A stretch of DNA of 33,062 nucleotides from Chthoniobacterales bacterium (GTDB taxonomy: Bacteria > Verrucomicrobiota > Verrucomicrobiia > Chthoniobacterales > Terrimicrobiaceae). Location of the stretch: contig JACSRU010000075.1 in NCBI GenBank assembly GCA_014879575.1, positions 1 to 33,062 on the forward strand, written 5' to 3'. This document shows, in pieces, positions 25,273 through 33,043 of the stretch (positions are counted from its first letter, which is position 1; every line of letters starts with the position of its first letter). The notes under the pieces are model-generated. The model saw nothing but the letters and a program-made list of their open reading frames with translations, was not told where the DNA came from and did no database searches. A program made the translations under genes and the position numbers.

Positions 25273-27213
25273 CTAACGGCGACGACGGACAATCGCCAAT
25301 GCACCGGCGAGCACAAGAAGCATCGCTGTTCCCGGTTCGGGAACGGCGGTCGTTTCCAGCCAAACACGATTCGGGCCGTAGTTGATGCCGAATTCATAAC
25401 TCCCCATCACGAAAGTGGGCGTCGCAGCGAAACCATTGATCGTGGCAAACGTTCCCGTGATGAGTCCGTCGGTGGAGGTCAGCAGATCGATTTCCTCGCC
25501 AAGGATTGGGGCATAGCCAAGCGTCAGTTTAAGATCGCCGTTGAGCGTCACGATGTTTGATGCGGGTGTGACATTCGTCACCGACAGCGCGGAGAACGAA
25601 CCGCCCACAAGATCCACCTGGAAGGTTGAACCGGCATCGAGCGCGAGGGAGCCTGTGATTTCCAGCGCGTCCGCCGAGGAATAGCTCGCATCCAGCGTAC
25701 CGCCGGACCAGACATTCACCGGGGTGTAGCGGGTGCCGCTGTTCACGTTGCTAGCGCTCCAAATCCACGCGGTCCCTCCGCCAATTTCCCCGCTGCCGGA
25801 AAGGGTTGCCCCGTCACGCACTTGCACCACCCCCACATCCTTCAGCGTGCCATCCAATTTCAATAAGCCGCCTTGGACGTCCGCCACGCCGGCGATATTT
25901 GTGGCATTGCCCGAGAAGACCAGCGCGCCCGGACCAGTTTTGGTGAAGGTGTAGCCTGAATAGTTTCCTCCCGCGTCCTTCAGGTTGGCGGAAATCATTA
26001 ACGTCCCGGTGGAATACTGGTGAACGGTCAGGAATCCGTTGCCAACACTCGCCGTCTTGATTGTGTAATTGCCCACGTTCTCCTCCATCAGGATGGCCGT
26101 TGTTCTCAATTGGAAATTGCCATCCAGTTCCGCCGTACCCGCTGCTCCGTTAATGGTCAAGGAATTTGCGGCCACATCGCCTGTCAGCGTTTGCCCGCCG
26201 GAGACGTAGCGGTTCGCCTGCGTATCCGGCACAGTGACACCTGCCGTCGGGAGGGCTGTCATCGCCGTGAAGCGGGTGACAAGGCCCGTTCCGACATCAC
26301 GAGTTGCAAAACCGGTTTTCGTGCTGTCTGTGACAGTGCTGAAGAGCGAGACTCCATTTGTCATAAAGCTTCCCACAGCATCCAACTGAAAGGCACTCCC
26401 CGGTGAAGTCAGATTCACATTCAGAGAGGGAAAACCATCGGTGGCGGCCGTAAGGCGGGCGAAATCCGAAAACCGGAGCGTCGTTCCGGCCCCGCCATTG
26501 GAATCTACAACAATGCGGTTGGCTCCGGTGGAGCGGCCAAGATACAACCTTCTGCCTGTATTGATAACAGTGCTTCCGGTACTTGCTCCGCTAGCCTTGA
26601 AAAGACCGCCCTGATTGACGTCCGTTACCGCGCCGTTCACGCCAAAGAACAGATCCCCCCCTGCCGCAAGCGACCCGCCCGCCCCGGCATCCAGCAGAAT
26701 CTTCCCTCGCAGAAAACCCAATTGGCCTGTAAAGGTGTTTGCTCCGGCGAGAGTGAGCGTTTCGGTTCCCGACTTTGTCAAAACCCTTGCTCCGCCAGTT
26801 TCGCCAATCACACCATTGATGCGAATATCCCCGTGCGCCGCATCAATATTACGCTGAGCATTCAGTGTCATCGCATTATCAATCGTCTGAAGAACACCGC
26901 TGTTGTTCGTGATATTCCCATTTAGAGTAAACGTGTTTCCACCCAGCACGAAGCTGCCCGCGCTGGCGGCAAAGGTGATGCCATTGAGACTTGTCACGAT
27001 GTCATTGTCCGGCCCCAGGCGTGTAGTGCCATCGAAGACCAGCGTGGCACCGGTGGCTCCTGGAGCTGTTCCGCCCCAGTTTGCGGCGGAACTCCAGAGA
27101 TCATCTGTGCCCCCGCCGTTCCACGTGCGGAGTTGAGCGTGAGCCGAAGATAGTGCCACGACAAGCCCTGCTGCGAGGGTGAGGCGGCGCATGATGTTTT
27201 GTTGGTTTTTCAT
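25273..27213 (-). CDS. PEP-CTERM protein with autotransporter-type beta-strand repeats
   Basis: This protein of up to 646 aa has a signal peptide (LTLAAGLVVALSSAHAQ), an opening WNGGGTDDLWSSAANWGG motif common in verrucomicrobial surface proteins, and repeats such as LTKSGTETLTLAGANTFTG and FTKTGPGALVFSGNATNIAG, the autotransporter-associated beta-strand repeat of a right-handed helix. The C-terminus is a PEP-CTERM signal: VPEPGTAMLLVLAGALAIV followed by RRRR, expected to be processed by an exosortase. No exosortase gene is in the window. Start may be ATG 27213 or an ATG 7 codons later; both keep the signal. Likely extracellular and adhesive or scaffold-like, by inference. Confidence 0.87.
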   Translation of the reverse strand: MKNQQNIMRRLTLAAGLVVALSSAHAQLRTWNGGGTDDLWSSAANWGGTAPGATGATLVFDGTTRLGPDNDIVTSLNGITFAASAGSFVLGGNTFTLNGNITNNSGVLQTIDNAMTLNAQRNIDAAHGDIRINGVIGETGGARVLTKSGTETLTLAGANTFTGQLGFLRGKILLDAGAGGSLAAGGDLFFGVNGAVTDVNQGGLFKASGASTGSTVINTGRRLYLGRSTGANRIVVDSNGGAGTTLRFSDFARLTAATDGFPSLNVNLTSPGSAFQLDAVGSFMTNGVSLFSTVTDSTKTGFATRDVGTGLVTRFTAMTALPTAGVTVPDTQANRYVSGGQTLTGDVAANSLTINGAAGTAELDGNFQLRTTAILMEENVGNYTIKTASVGNGFLTVHQYSTGTLMISANLKDAGGNYSGYTFTKTGPGALVFSGNATNIAGVADVQGGLLKLDGTLKDVGVVQVRDGATLSGSGEIGGGTAWIWSASNVNSGTRYTPVNVWSGGTLDASYSSADALEITGSLALDAGSTFQVDLVGGSFSALSVTNVTPASNIVTLNGDLKLTLGYAPILGEEIDLLTSTDGLITGTFATINGFAATPTFVMGSYEFGINYGPNRVWLETTAVPEPGTAMLLVLAGALAIVRRRR

Positions 27214-27257
27214 AGTTGTGGTATGGCTGTCTTTTGGGTTTACGGAGAAGAATGCCG

Positions 27258-29432
27258 CTAATCGGTGCTCGCAAGCAGGCGAAACTCACCGGGGGCAAGT
27301 TCCACGGGGATGATCTGTTCCTGACGGTGCAGGAAGAATCGGTGCGGACTGGAAAAATCGATGTTTTGGAGACAAATGGTGCCGTCCTGCGGGAAATGGG
27401 AATAGTTGATAAACCGACATTCCGCACCCGCATCCACCTGATCATCCGAAATCCAGGCCTCGGGGCGAACCTGACGCGCGATGTGTCGATACACATATCC
27501 CGCCAAACCGGGGGAATCCAACGTGGCACCGGGGCCGAAATCCGCATCCGTCGCGCCGGGGTAGGCCCAAGTGTTCAGGAAATAGACCGTGCCCTTGCCG
27601 CAGCGGTGCCGGAGCAGAACGGGTGCCATTTCCTCATCCTCGACAGCGAGGGTTTCGACCGAGGGGTCGGTGATCTCGATGTTCCCCCGGCACACGGTGA
27701 GAATGCCGAAGCGGCGCGGGTGTTTGAACCCGAGTTCGCCCTTCCGGTCGGGCGCGGTGGCCCAATAGAAGCGCTCTCCCTTCCCTTTCACCTTCACCCC
27801 GCAAAGTTCACTCCAGTCCCCGCCGCGCACGAGTTCGTCCACGCCGAAGGAGGCGTAATTGCGGGTGTTGTTTGTTGAAAGATGCGGGATGGAAACAAAC
27901 AGGATGCCGCCACTTTTTACATAACGAAGCAGTTGCACGTATTGTTTCTCCGAAGATGTATTCCAGCCGGTGAACAGCAATGCCTTGTAGTTCGCTGAGA
28001 GAAAATCCGCATCGACATTGTCATTGGCAAAGCTGGTCACATCCATCTGCCCGTACGGCGAGCCGGAGAGGAACAGATTATGCCACGGAGCCAGTATGGG
28101 CGGACGTGGGAAAAATACGTTGCAGGCAACATCCCAGCCGCGTTCCGGTTGCCCGCTGTACCAAAGCGGATTTTTCTCCGCGAGCGTGAACATGCCCGCG
28201 ATGGCATCGTTCGGATGAAAACTTTCCCCGCCAAGGTCGAGGTTGCCCTTGATGAGAGCAATCGTCGTTTCCGGTTGTCCCGCAGGCGTTCCGTTGGCTT
28301 TTACAAAATCATAGAAGTCGGAAATCTCCTTGCGATAGCGCACCGCGACAGGCGAGTGATAATTGATCTTGTGGTACGTTTTCCTCGCCTCCCCCACGAC
28401 ATCCGCAAAATCATAAGGATCACGATTACGATAACTCCCAAGTTCCACACGCGGCGTCTCGAACATGGGTGAATCCGTGACCAGTTGCGCTTCCAGATAC
28501 CAGCCGCCGCTCTCATTGATGATCGCCTTGGCTCCCGCCATATACTTGTGGTACATCGCTGCCCGCAACAGATCGAATTTGTGTTTACTGGAATAGGGAA
28601 TCCACGAATAGTGCTCGTGCGCAAGGTGGGTCCCCCACAACGGAAGATCGTATTGCCGCGCTAGCCCGCGCGAAAGCGCCGAGGCAAGATTCAGATGCTT
28701 GAAGGCGAAATCCTCGACCATCGGAATGTCCGCTCCGGCGGCGATTTCGTAGTCGAGATGAAAATTCGAACTCGTCGCGGCCACATTTCCCCATCCCGTG
28801 GCGTGACGTTCCCGCACATGCGCACTCACCTGTCGCATCAACCCGTCCGCCAGCGTCTGCAACGTCACCGTATTTCCCGCATCCGAATGCGTTTCCTCCA
28901 GCCGGAACGTGAAACGCTCCCCGAAGTCATAGCCAAGGTAGAACTCCCCGCCCGCCTCCTGAAACTGCCCCGACCATTCCGGCGCGGCCTCCGTATATAG
29001 CAGCGCGATATAGATCCCGCGTTCCCGCGCTTCTCGAATCAACTTGAGAACACCCGCACCATTGCGTTCGCGATAATCTTCGGGATGGATCCAGTCCGTA
29101 ACGAGCAGGTTTTTTTTGTTCTGCCAGTCCGGTTCCGGAGGAGTCATCCCCACATCTTCCAGCGCGTAATGACGGGCAAATGTAATCGGCGAACGCCCGC
29201 CGTTAAAGCCCCAGTATTGCACCAGATTCCCCTGATTATCATCGAGAATTCTCTCCAAGAGTTCGACTGGCGTGAACAACTGCGAAACCCATGTCGTGTG
29301 CGTACGTCCCGAGCAGACCAGATAATCCGGCACGGAGTTCATGATGCCGCTCCCCACAAACATGCCGCAGGACGGAAGCTGAATCGGGATTCTCACGTGC
29401 GAGGCCATGGTGATTTTGTGATGCGGATTCAT
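27258..29432 (-). CDS. Glycosidase-like protein without signal peptide
   Basis: The 724-aa product has no hydrophobic N-terminal segment, unlike most of its operon neighbours, so it may act in the cytoplasm. The N-terminal roughly 330 residues look barrel-like (LLVTDWIHPEDYRERNG, GVLKLIREARERGIYIALLY, PLWGTHLAHEHYSWIPYSS). About 390-600 suggests a GATase1/beta-galactosidase-trimerisation-type fold (YKALLFTGWNTSSEKQYVQL, LRYVKSGGILFVSIPHLS). The end is beta-rich (CGKGTVYFLNTWAYPGATD). A GH42-like architecture is possible, but I cannot assign a family. ATG 29432 overlaps the upstream stop by 4 nt. It ends 44 nt before the PEP-CTERM gene. Confidence 0.7.
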   Translation of the reverse strand: MNPHHKITMASHVRIPIQLPSCGMFVGSGIMNSVPDYLVCSGRTHTTWVSQLFTPVELLERILDDNQGNLVQYWGFNGGRSPITFARHYALEDVGMTPPEPDWQNKKNLLVTDWIHPEDYRERNGAGVLKLIREARERGIYIALLYTEAAPEWSGQFQEAGGEFYLGYDFGERFTFRLEETHSDAGNTVTLQTLADGLMRQVSAHVRERHATGWGNVAATSSNFHLDYEIAAGADIPMVEDFAFKHLNLASALSRGLARQYDLPLWGTHLAHEHYSWIPYSSKHKFDLLRAAMYHKYMAGAKAIINESGGWYLEAQLVTDSPMFETPRVELGSYRNRDPYDFADVVGEARKTYHKINYHSPVAVRYRKEISDFYDFVKANGTPAGQPETTIALIKGNLDLGGESFHPNDAIAGMFTLAEKNPLWYSGQPERGWDVACNVFFPRPPILAPWHNLFLSGSPYGQMDVTSFANDNVDADFLSANYKALLFTGWNTSSEKQYVQLLRYVKSGGILFVSIPHLSTNNTRNYASFGVDELVRGGDWSELCGVKVKGKGERFYWATAPDRKGELGFKHPRRFGILTVCRGNIEITDPSVETLAVEDEEMAPVLLRHRCGKGTVYFLNTWAYPGATDADFGPGATLDSPGLAGYVYRHIARQVRPEAWISDDQVDAGAECRFINYSHFPQDGTICLQNIDFSSPHRFFLHRQEQIIPVELAPGEFRLLASTD

Positions 29433-30169
29433 TGAGGGTGTTCCGACGCGACCACTTCCCCGTCTGCGCTGTGAACACTGGCGGAAGCCACATCCACAGG
29501 AGAAATCGCCAGGATCGCCACTCCTCCGGTACCGGGCAGAGTCTTGAATTCCACCTTTCGAGTTTCCCCGTCATCGGTGCTCACCAAGACTTGCAGGCTC
29601 TCCTGGCCCACGCGAACTTCGGCGATGGTCCACTCTGTTCCAACAAGCGTGTTTGCCCCGATATCTGCAAATTTGACCATGGACTTCACTCGCGGATCGT
29701 CGCGATCGATCGACACCTCCCCCACCGGAATTCCGTGGCATTGAAGAGTGATCCCGTCCTGGTGAATACCTACATAATACTGCATGTAAGGCACCTCGCC
29801 TCGTTGCCCGTCTTTTTTCACCACCAACCACAGGTCTCCTTTTTGCGGCCACCGATAACGGACCCGGAACACGATGTCCTTCCATTCTGCTTTTTCTTGA
29901 ACGGGGAGAATCGTTTTCGGAAAAAACTGCGTGCCCTGCACAGGTTTCGAGAGCATTCGCAGCCCGTCTTCCTCGCGGATTTCCAGATTTTCACCCAATT
30001 CCGGGGCCACTCCCGGCGCATGGTCGCCCAGGTTCAGTTCCCACAAGAGTTCTTCCGCGCTTGCCAGCGTGGGAAGCACGCAAAGAACTCCGGTCAGAAT
30101 CCACGCGGCGCGTTGAAGCGTTTTTCGGATGCCGGATGGGATAGTGGAACGCATGGGGACGATGGTCAT
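29429..30169 (-). CDS. Exported beta-sandwich-like protein of unknown function
   Basis: The 246-aa product has a basic N-terminus and a hydrophobic stretch, AAWILTGVLCVLPTLASAEE, cleaved near residue 38. The mature part looks like a concanavalin-like beta-sandwich (IVFRVRYRWPQKGDLWLVV, YMQYYVGIHQDGITLQCHG, EWTIAEVRVGQESLQVLV), resembling the DUF1080/LamG-type folds common in saccharide loci. No catalytic motif is recognised. Start and stop each overlap the neighbouring gene by 4 nt. A carbohydrate-binding role is inference. Confidence 0.7.
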   Translation of the reverse strand: MTIVPMRSTIPSGIRKTLQRAAWILTGVLCVLPTLASAEELLWELNLGDHAPGVAPELGENLEIREEDGLRMLSKPVQGTQFFPKTILPVQEKAEWKDIVFRVRYRWPQKGDLWLVVKKDGQRGEVPYMQYYVGIHQDGITLQCHGIPVGEVSIDRDDPRVKSMVKFADIGANTLVGTEWTIAEVRVGQESLQVLVSTDDGETRKVEFKTLPGTGGVAILAISPVDVASASVHSADGEVVASEHPQ

Positions 30170-30972
30170 TGCGGGTAAAACTTTTCAAAATCATCCTTAC
30201 TGATTTGATTGTGTTGGATGTATCGCCCACCAGTGCCCATGTAATGGAAACGCCCGTTGGGATTCGCGGAGTAGCTCCAGGCCTTCAGGCTGTCATCCCG
30301 ATCGCTCGGATCATTCCGTGAGATCATCTCGATATGCCCATCCACAAACATGAAGTTCAGACTGTCACCCTTGCCGCCATGAGAGCGGGGAGGAATCCCC
30401 CATGCGGCTTCATTTCCGCTGAGTACCATATTCTGATGCTCAAATGACCATGAGACGGAACCCTGCCGCATTTCCAGCAGGAGCGGCATTCGGGCATCAC
30501 TATACCAGCCCGTGACGGTGCCGAACGAGGGAGACGGCCATGGCATGGCTTCCAGCCTCCATTGGGTCAGCACGGCATTGATGCCATAGGTCCCGCCCTG
30601 CCTCTGATACCAGGCTTTGACCGAGCCGTTTGCCTTCTGCTCTTTCGGAGTCAGCTTCTTTCTTGCCCCGGGACAGATCGGCAACTCTGTGAGATAGTCG
30701 GGAACGAGAATGCCATTGAAATTCAACTCGACATTGGGATGTTTCGGCTTCCCCGGCGGGAACCAGCCATCGTGATCATTCCGGTAGGCCAGCAGCGCCA
30801 CTCCCACCTGCCGCATATTCGCCGCACAGGTTGCTCCCTGCGCCCGCTCCGTCATCGAGCGCATCTCTTTCAAAATCAAGACCGCGAGAATCGCGACCAC
30901 CATAAAGCCGGCCAACACTTCAACCAGCGTGAACGCTCGCGCCGGGTGTCTTGTTGCGTCTTTGGAGAACAT
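30166..30972 (-). CDS. Prepilin-type N-terminal domain protein (pseudopilin-like)
   Basis: The 268-aa protein has a type IV prepilin signal: basic leader, then ARA-FTLVEVLAGFMVVAILAV, with Glu18 at +5 of the predicted mature chain. The -1 residue is Ala13 rather than the usual Gly. The C-terminal region HGGKGDSLNFMFVDGHIE matches the H-X9-DG-type domain of secretion proteins greatly expanded in Verrucomicrobiota, Planctomycetes and Lentisphaerae. No secretion ATPase or prepilin peptidase is present. It is the first gene of the saccharide operon and is divergent from the AraC-type gene. A periplasmic or surface pilus-like role in handling substrate is inference. Confidence 0.85.
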   Translation of the reverse strand: MFSKDATRHPARAFTLVEVLAGFMVVAILAVLILKEMRSMTERAQGATCAANMRQVGVALLAYRNDHDGWFPPGKPKHPNVELNFNGILVPDYLTELPICPGARKKLTPKEQKANGSVKAWYQRQGGTYGINAVLTQWRLEAMPWPSPSFGTVTGWYSDARMPLLLEMRQGSVSWSFEHQNMVLSGNEAAWGIPPRSHGGKGDSLNFMFVDGHIEMISRNDPSDRDDSLKAWSYSANPNGRFHYMGTGGRYIQHNQISKDDFEKFYPQ

Positions 30973-30990
30973 GCTGCAATTAATAGAAGA

Positions 30991-31001
30991 GGGACCGTCC
31001 C
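30991..31001. promoter_or_regulatory. Palindrome GGGAC-C-GTCCC in the divergent control region
   Basis: Perfect 5-bp arms around a single C, 19 nt upstream of the pseudopilin start codon, next to a possible minus-strand promoter (TTTACC, then TATTAA at an 18-nt spacing). Too short a loop for RNA; a DNA-binding site is more likely. Confidence 0.35.
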
Positions 31002-31016
31002 GCGGTAAAGAGCTGG

Positions 31017-31030
31017 AATTTGCAATTTGC
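31017..31030. promoter_or_regulatory. Tandem direct repeat AATTTGC x2, candidate regulator site
   Basis: Two immediately adjacent copies of AATTTGC (31017-31023 and 31024-31030) overlap the -35 of the araC-type promoter. AraC-family proteins usually bind direct repeats, so this could be an autoregulatory half-site pair; the 7-bp spacing is shorter than one helical turn. Confidence 0.35.
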
Positions 31031-31055
31031 GTCTGATATTGATATTTGATACAAT
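31027..31055 (+). promoter_or_regulatory. Promoter of the araC-type gene
   Basis: TTGCGT (31027-31032) and TACAAT (31050-31055) are separated by exactly 17 nt, a good sigma-70-type match. Transcription would start near 31062, leaving about 23 nt before ATG 31085. No Shine-Dalgarno is visible in that leader. Confidence 0.6.
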
Positions 31056-31084
31056 TTCCTCACACATCACGCCTCTGAAACGCC

Positions 31085-32008
31085 ATGGGACGCAGCACCC
31101 TTGCCATCAGGAATCTCCTGAAACCCTTCCACTATATTGAGGAATGGTATCTCACGATCCCGCCGGGACAGTCCCTCAAGGTTCCCAGCGACGAGTTCAA
31201 GCTCGTCTTCTTTCTGGAAGGAGAAGTCGCGCTCAGCGTTCCCCATCATCCGGAACTTCATTTGAGCAAGGGCGATGCGTTTTCCCTGAGTTTCTCCACC
31301 ACGCAGACGTACCGTTCGCTACGGCCGGAACGCCACATGCGCCTGCATTTCCTGCGTCTGACCTTCCGCTGGCCGCTGTCGAAAACACCACCCGGAAAAA
31401 TGCCGAAGGGCCGTGACAGGGGGAAACGTTTTGAAATCGTCTTGCAGCAGAGACTCACGGGATTTCAGCATTTCCCACACAGCCTTTTTGGGGATCATTA
31501 CCAACTCTCGCGGCGCATCCTCGCGGAGATGGAACATGCGGATGAAATCGCTGCGTGGAAAATCAGCGGTCTCTGCCAGACGCTCACTGCCGGACTGCTT
31601 TCCCCGGCTCAGGAACGTCGGAATGGAAAGCCCTCGCTCCCGTGGCATCGCGGCGGGGCCGCCGTGGAACATGCACTGCAATATTTGCAGGAAAACTGCC
31701 ATGAAACCCTCACCCTCACCACCATCGCCTGGCAGGTGCAACTCAGCGGCGAACATCTCGCCCGCATTTTCAAGCAACACACCGGCAAGACGGTGTTTGA
31801 ATGGCTTGATCATTTCCGCACAGAAAGGGCACGCAACCTGCTGGTCACGACCGAATGGCCGCTGGATCAGATTGCCCGGGCAAGCGGCTATTCCTCGGCA
31901 AATTTGCTGAGCCGACATTTCAAAAATAACACGGGCCACACCCCGACGAAATTCCGCATCAAGAGTCAGAAGCGCGAAGCGTTCTCTCCAAGCCAATTTT
32001 CCGTCTGA
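31085..32008 (+). CDS. AraC-family transcriptional regulator
   Basis: The 307-aa protein has an N-terminal cupin-like sensor (about 10-110, FKLVFFLEGEVALSVPHHPE followed by LHLSKGDAFSLS) and a C-terminal AraC double helix-turn-helix (about 205-290: LTTIAWQVQLSGEHLARIFK, then LDQIARASGYSSANLLSRHF with GHTPTKFR). Such regulators sense a small ligand, often a sugar, and bind near promoters. Divergence from the nine-gene saccharide operon across 112 bp strongly suggests it controls that operon. Its 3' end is echoed as a relic at 15507-15583. The AbrB/Doc module follows after 66 nt. Confidence 0.92.
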   Translation: MGRSTLAIRNLLKPFHYIEEWYLTIPPGQSLKVPSDEFKLVFFLEGEVALSVPHHPELHLSKGDAFSLSFSTTQTYRSLRPERHMRLHFLRLTFRWPLSKTPPGKMPKGRDRGKRFEIVLQQRLTGFQHFPHSLFGDHYQLSRRILAEMEHADEIAAWKISGLCQTLTAGLLSPAQERRNGKPSLPWHRGGAAVEHALQYLQENCHETLTLTTIAWQVQLSGEHLARIFKQHTGKTVFEWLDHFRTERARNLLVTTEWPLDQIARASGYSSANLLSRHFKNNTGHTPTKFRIKSQKREAFSPSQFSV

Positions 32009-32039
32009 AACCTCGCTCGGAATATTCGCAAGGACGCCA

Positions 32040-32078
32040 TTGACAAAACAGCATGTGGGAACTACGGTTATCACATGC
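32040..32078 (+). promoter_or_regulatory. Promoter and dyad of the AbrB/Doc module
   Basis: TTGACA (32040-32045) is followed after 17 nt by TACGGT (32063-32068). A perfect 7-bp inverted repeat, GCATGTG (32051-32057) / CACATGC (32072-32078), spans the -10, and its right arm contains the start codon at 32075. Predicted transcription starts at or near the ATG. Confidence 0.45.
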
Positions 32079-32305
32079 ATGTCGAGACCAAAGTTCGCAA
32101 AATCGGAAATTCTCTCGGCATTGTTCTGCCCAAGGAAGCTCTCAACGCATTGAAAGTGGAGGAAGGAGCCACGCTGCATCTGACAGAGGCTCCTGAGAAT
32201 GCGTTGCGTGTGACGGCGGACAAACCGGGGTTCAAGGAAATGATGAAAATCGCTGAACGCGGGATGAGAGAATACCGTAACGCTTTGCGGGAACTGGCAA
32301 AATGA
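32075..32305 (+). CDS. AbrB/MazE-type antitoxin
   Basis: This 76-aa protein has the swapped-hairpin AbrB fold signature ETKVRKIGNSLGIVLPKEAL with VEEGATLHLTEAPENALRV, as in MazE-type antitoxins, then a helical C-terminal segment (FKEMMKIAERGMREYRNAL) likely to wrap the toxin. It would autorepress through the dyad at its start. The stop overlaps the doc start by 4 nt (ATGA, 32302-32305). Confidence 0.9.
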   Translation: MHVETKVRKIGNSLGIVLPKEALNALKVEEGATLHLTEAPENALRVTADKPGFKEMMKIAERGMREYRNALRELAK

Positions 32306-32703
32306 ACGAACCTGTGTGGGTGACACAGGAAGTCATCGTCGCCACGCAAGTCAAGTTGCTGGAACGTTTCGGTGGGCTTGAAGGAATACGGGACGAGGGA
32401 TTGCTGGAATCCGCCGTGAATCGGCCACGTCAAATTTTCACTTATGGCAAGCCTTCCATATTTGAAATGGCAGCCGCTTATGCAACGGGACTTGTAAAAA
32501 ACCATCCCTTTCTTGATGGCAACAAACGCATAGGATTCATGACGGCGTACATTTTTTTGGGAGCAAACGGTTTTTTGCTGAAAGCACCGGAAGAAGAAGC
32601 CGTGCTGCGCACGCTGGCACTGGCGGCGGGAGCAATCGGGGAGAAAGAATACGCGGAGTGGCTTGCCGTGTCCTGCAAGGAGACGCCCTGTTCTTCTTCA
32701 TGA
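32302..32703 (+). CDS. doc: Doc-type Fic toxin
   Basis: This 133-aa protein of the Doc/Fic family contains the core motif HPFLDGNKRIG (residues 68-78), with catalytic His68 and Asp72 in the position that suits kinase-type Doc activity; P1 Doc phosphorylates EF-Tu. LLESAVNRPRQIFTYG upstream is typical of Doc. Length is close to P1 Doc (126). The C-terminal CKETPCSSS tail is not part of the family core and reaches into the repeat region. The partner is AbrB-type rather than Phd-type. Confidence 0.92.
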   Translation: MNEPVWVTQEVIVATQVKLLERFGGLEGIRDEGLLESAVNRPRQIFTYGKPSIFEMAAAYATGLVKNHPFLDGNKRIGFMTAYIFLGANGFLLKAPEEEAVLRTLALAAGAIGEKEYAEWLAVSCKETPCSSS

Positions 32704-32713
32704 CCTGAAAACT

Positions 32714-32979
32714 CCCCACCAACCGCCCACGGACCAGACGGAGCTGGTCCCTCCAAGCGCGAAGCACCACCTCTGGAGGGATGACCTCCGTGTCGTCCGC
32801 CTCGCCCGGCGCCATCCCCGCCAACCGCCCGCGGACCAGACGGAGCTGGTCCCTCCAAGCGCAAAGCGTCACTTCTGGAGGGATGACCTCCGTGTCGTCC
32901 GCCTCGGGCTGTGCCATCCCGCGGACCAGACGGAGCTGGTCCCTCCAAGCGCGAAGCGTCACTTCTGGAGGGATGACCT
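32714..32979. repeat. Three tandem hairpin repeats of about 90-102 bp
   Basis: Each unit carries GGACCAG-ACGGAG-CTGGTCC (stems at 32731-32750, 32833-32852 and 32923-32942), then a CCCTCCA/TGGAGGG stem enclosing GGAGG-GATGA-CCTCC. Copies 1 and 2 are 102 bp apart. Copy 3 comes 90 bp after copy 2 because about 12 bp of the CCAACCGCCC spacer is missing. The minus strand stays open through the repeats, but the translation is simply repeated and not a credible protein. It follows doc directly and occupies most of the gene-free stretch 32704-33062. Confidence 0.85.
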
Positions 32980-33043
32980 TTGCTGGCCTGCGCCCACCCT
33001 TCGGGTTGTTCTTTCGAACAAGCTGTCTCGCTTCGCTCGGCTG

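Noticed and set aside
32478-32962. Minus-strand frames with repeated WRDQLRLVRG peptide
   Set aside because: They are translations of the hairpin repeats; two reading frames are open at once and the peptide follows the DNA repeat exactly, so a protein-coding role is unlikely.
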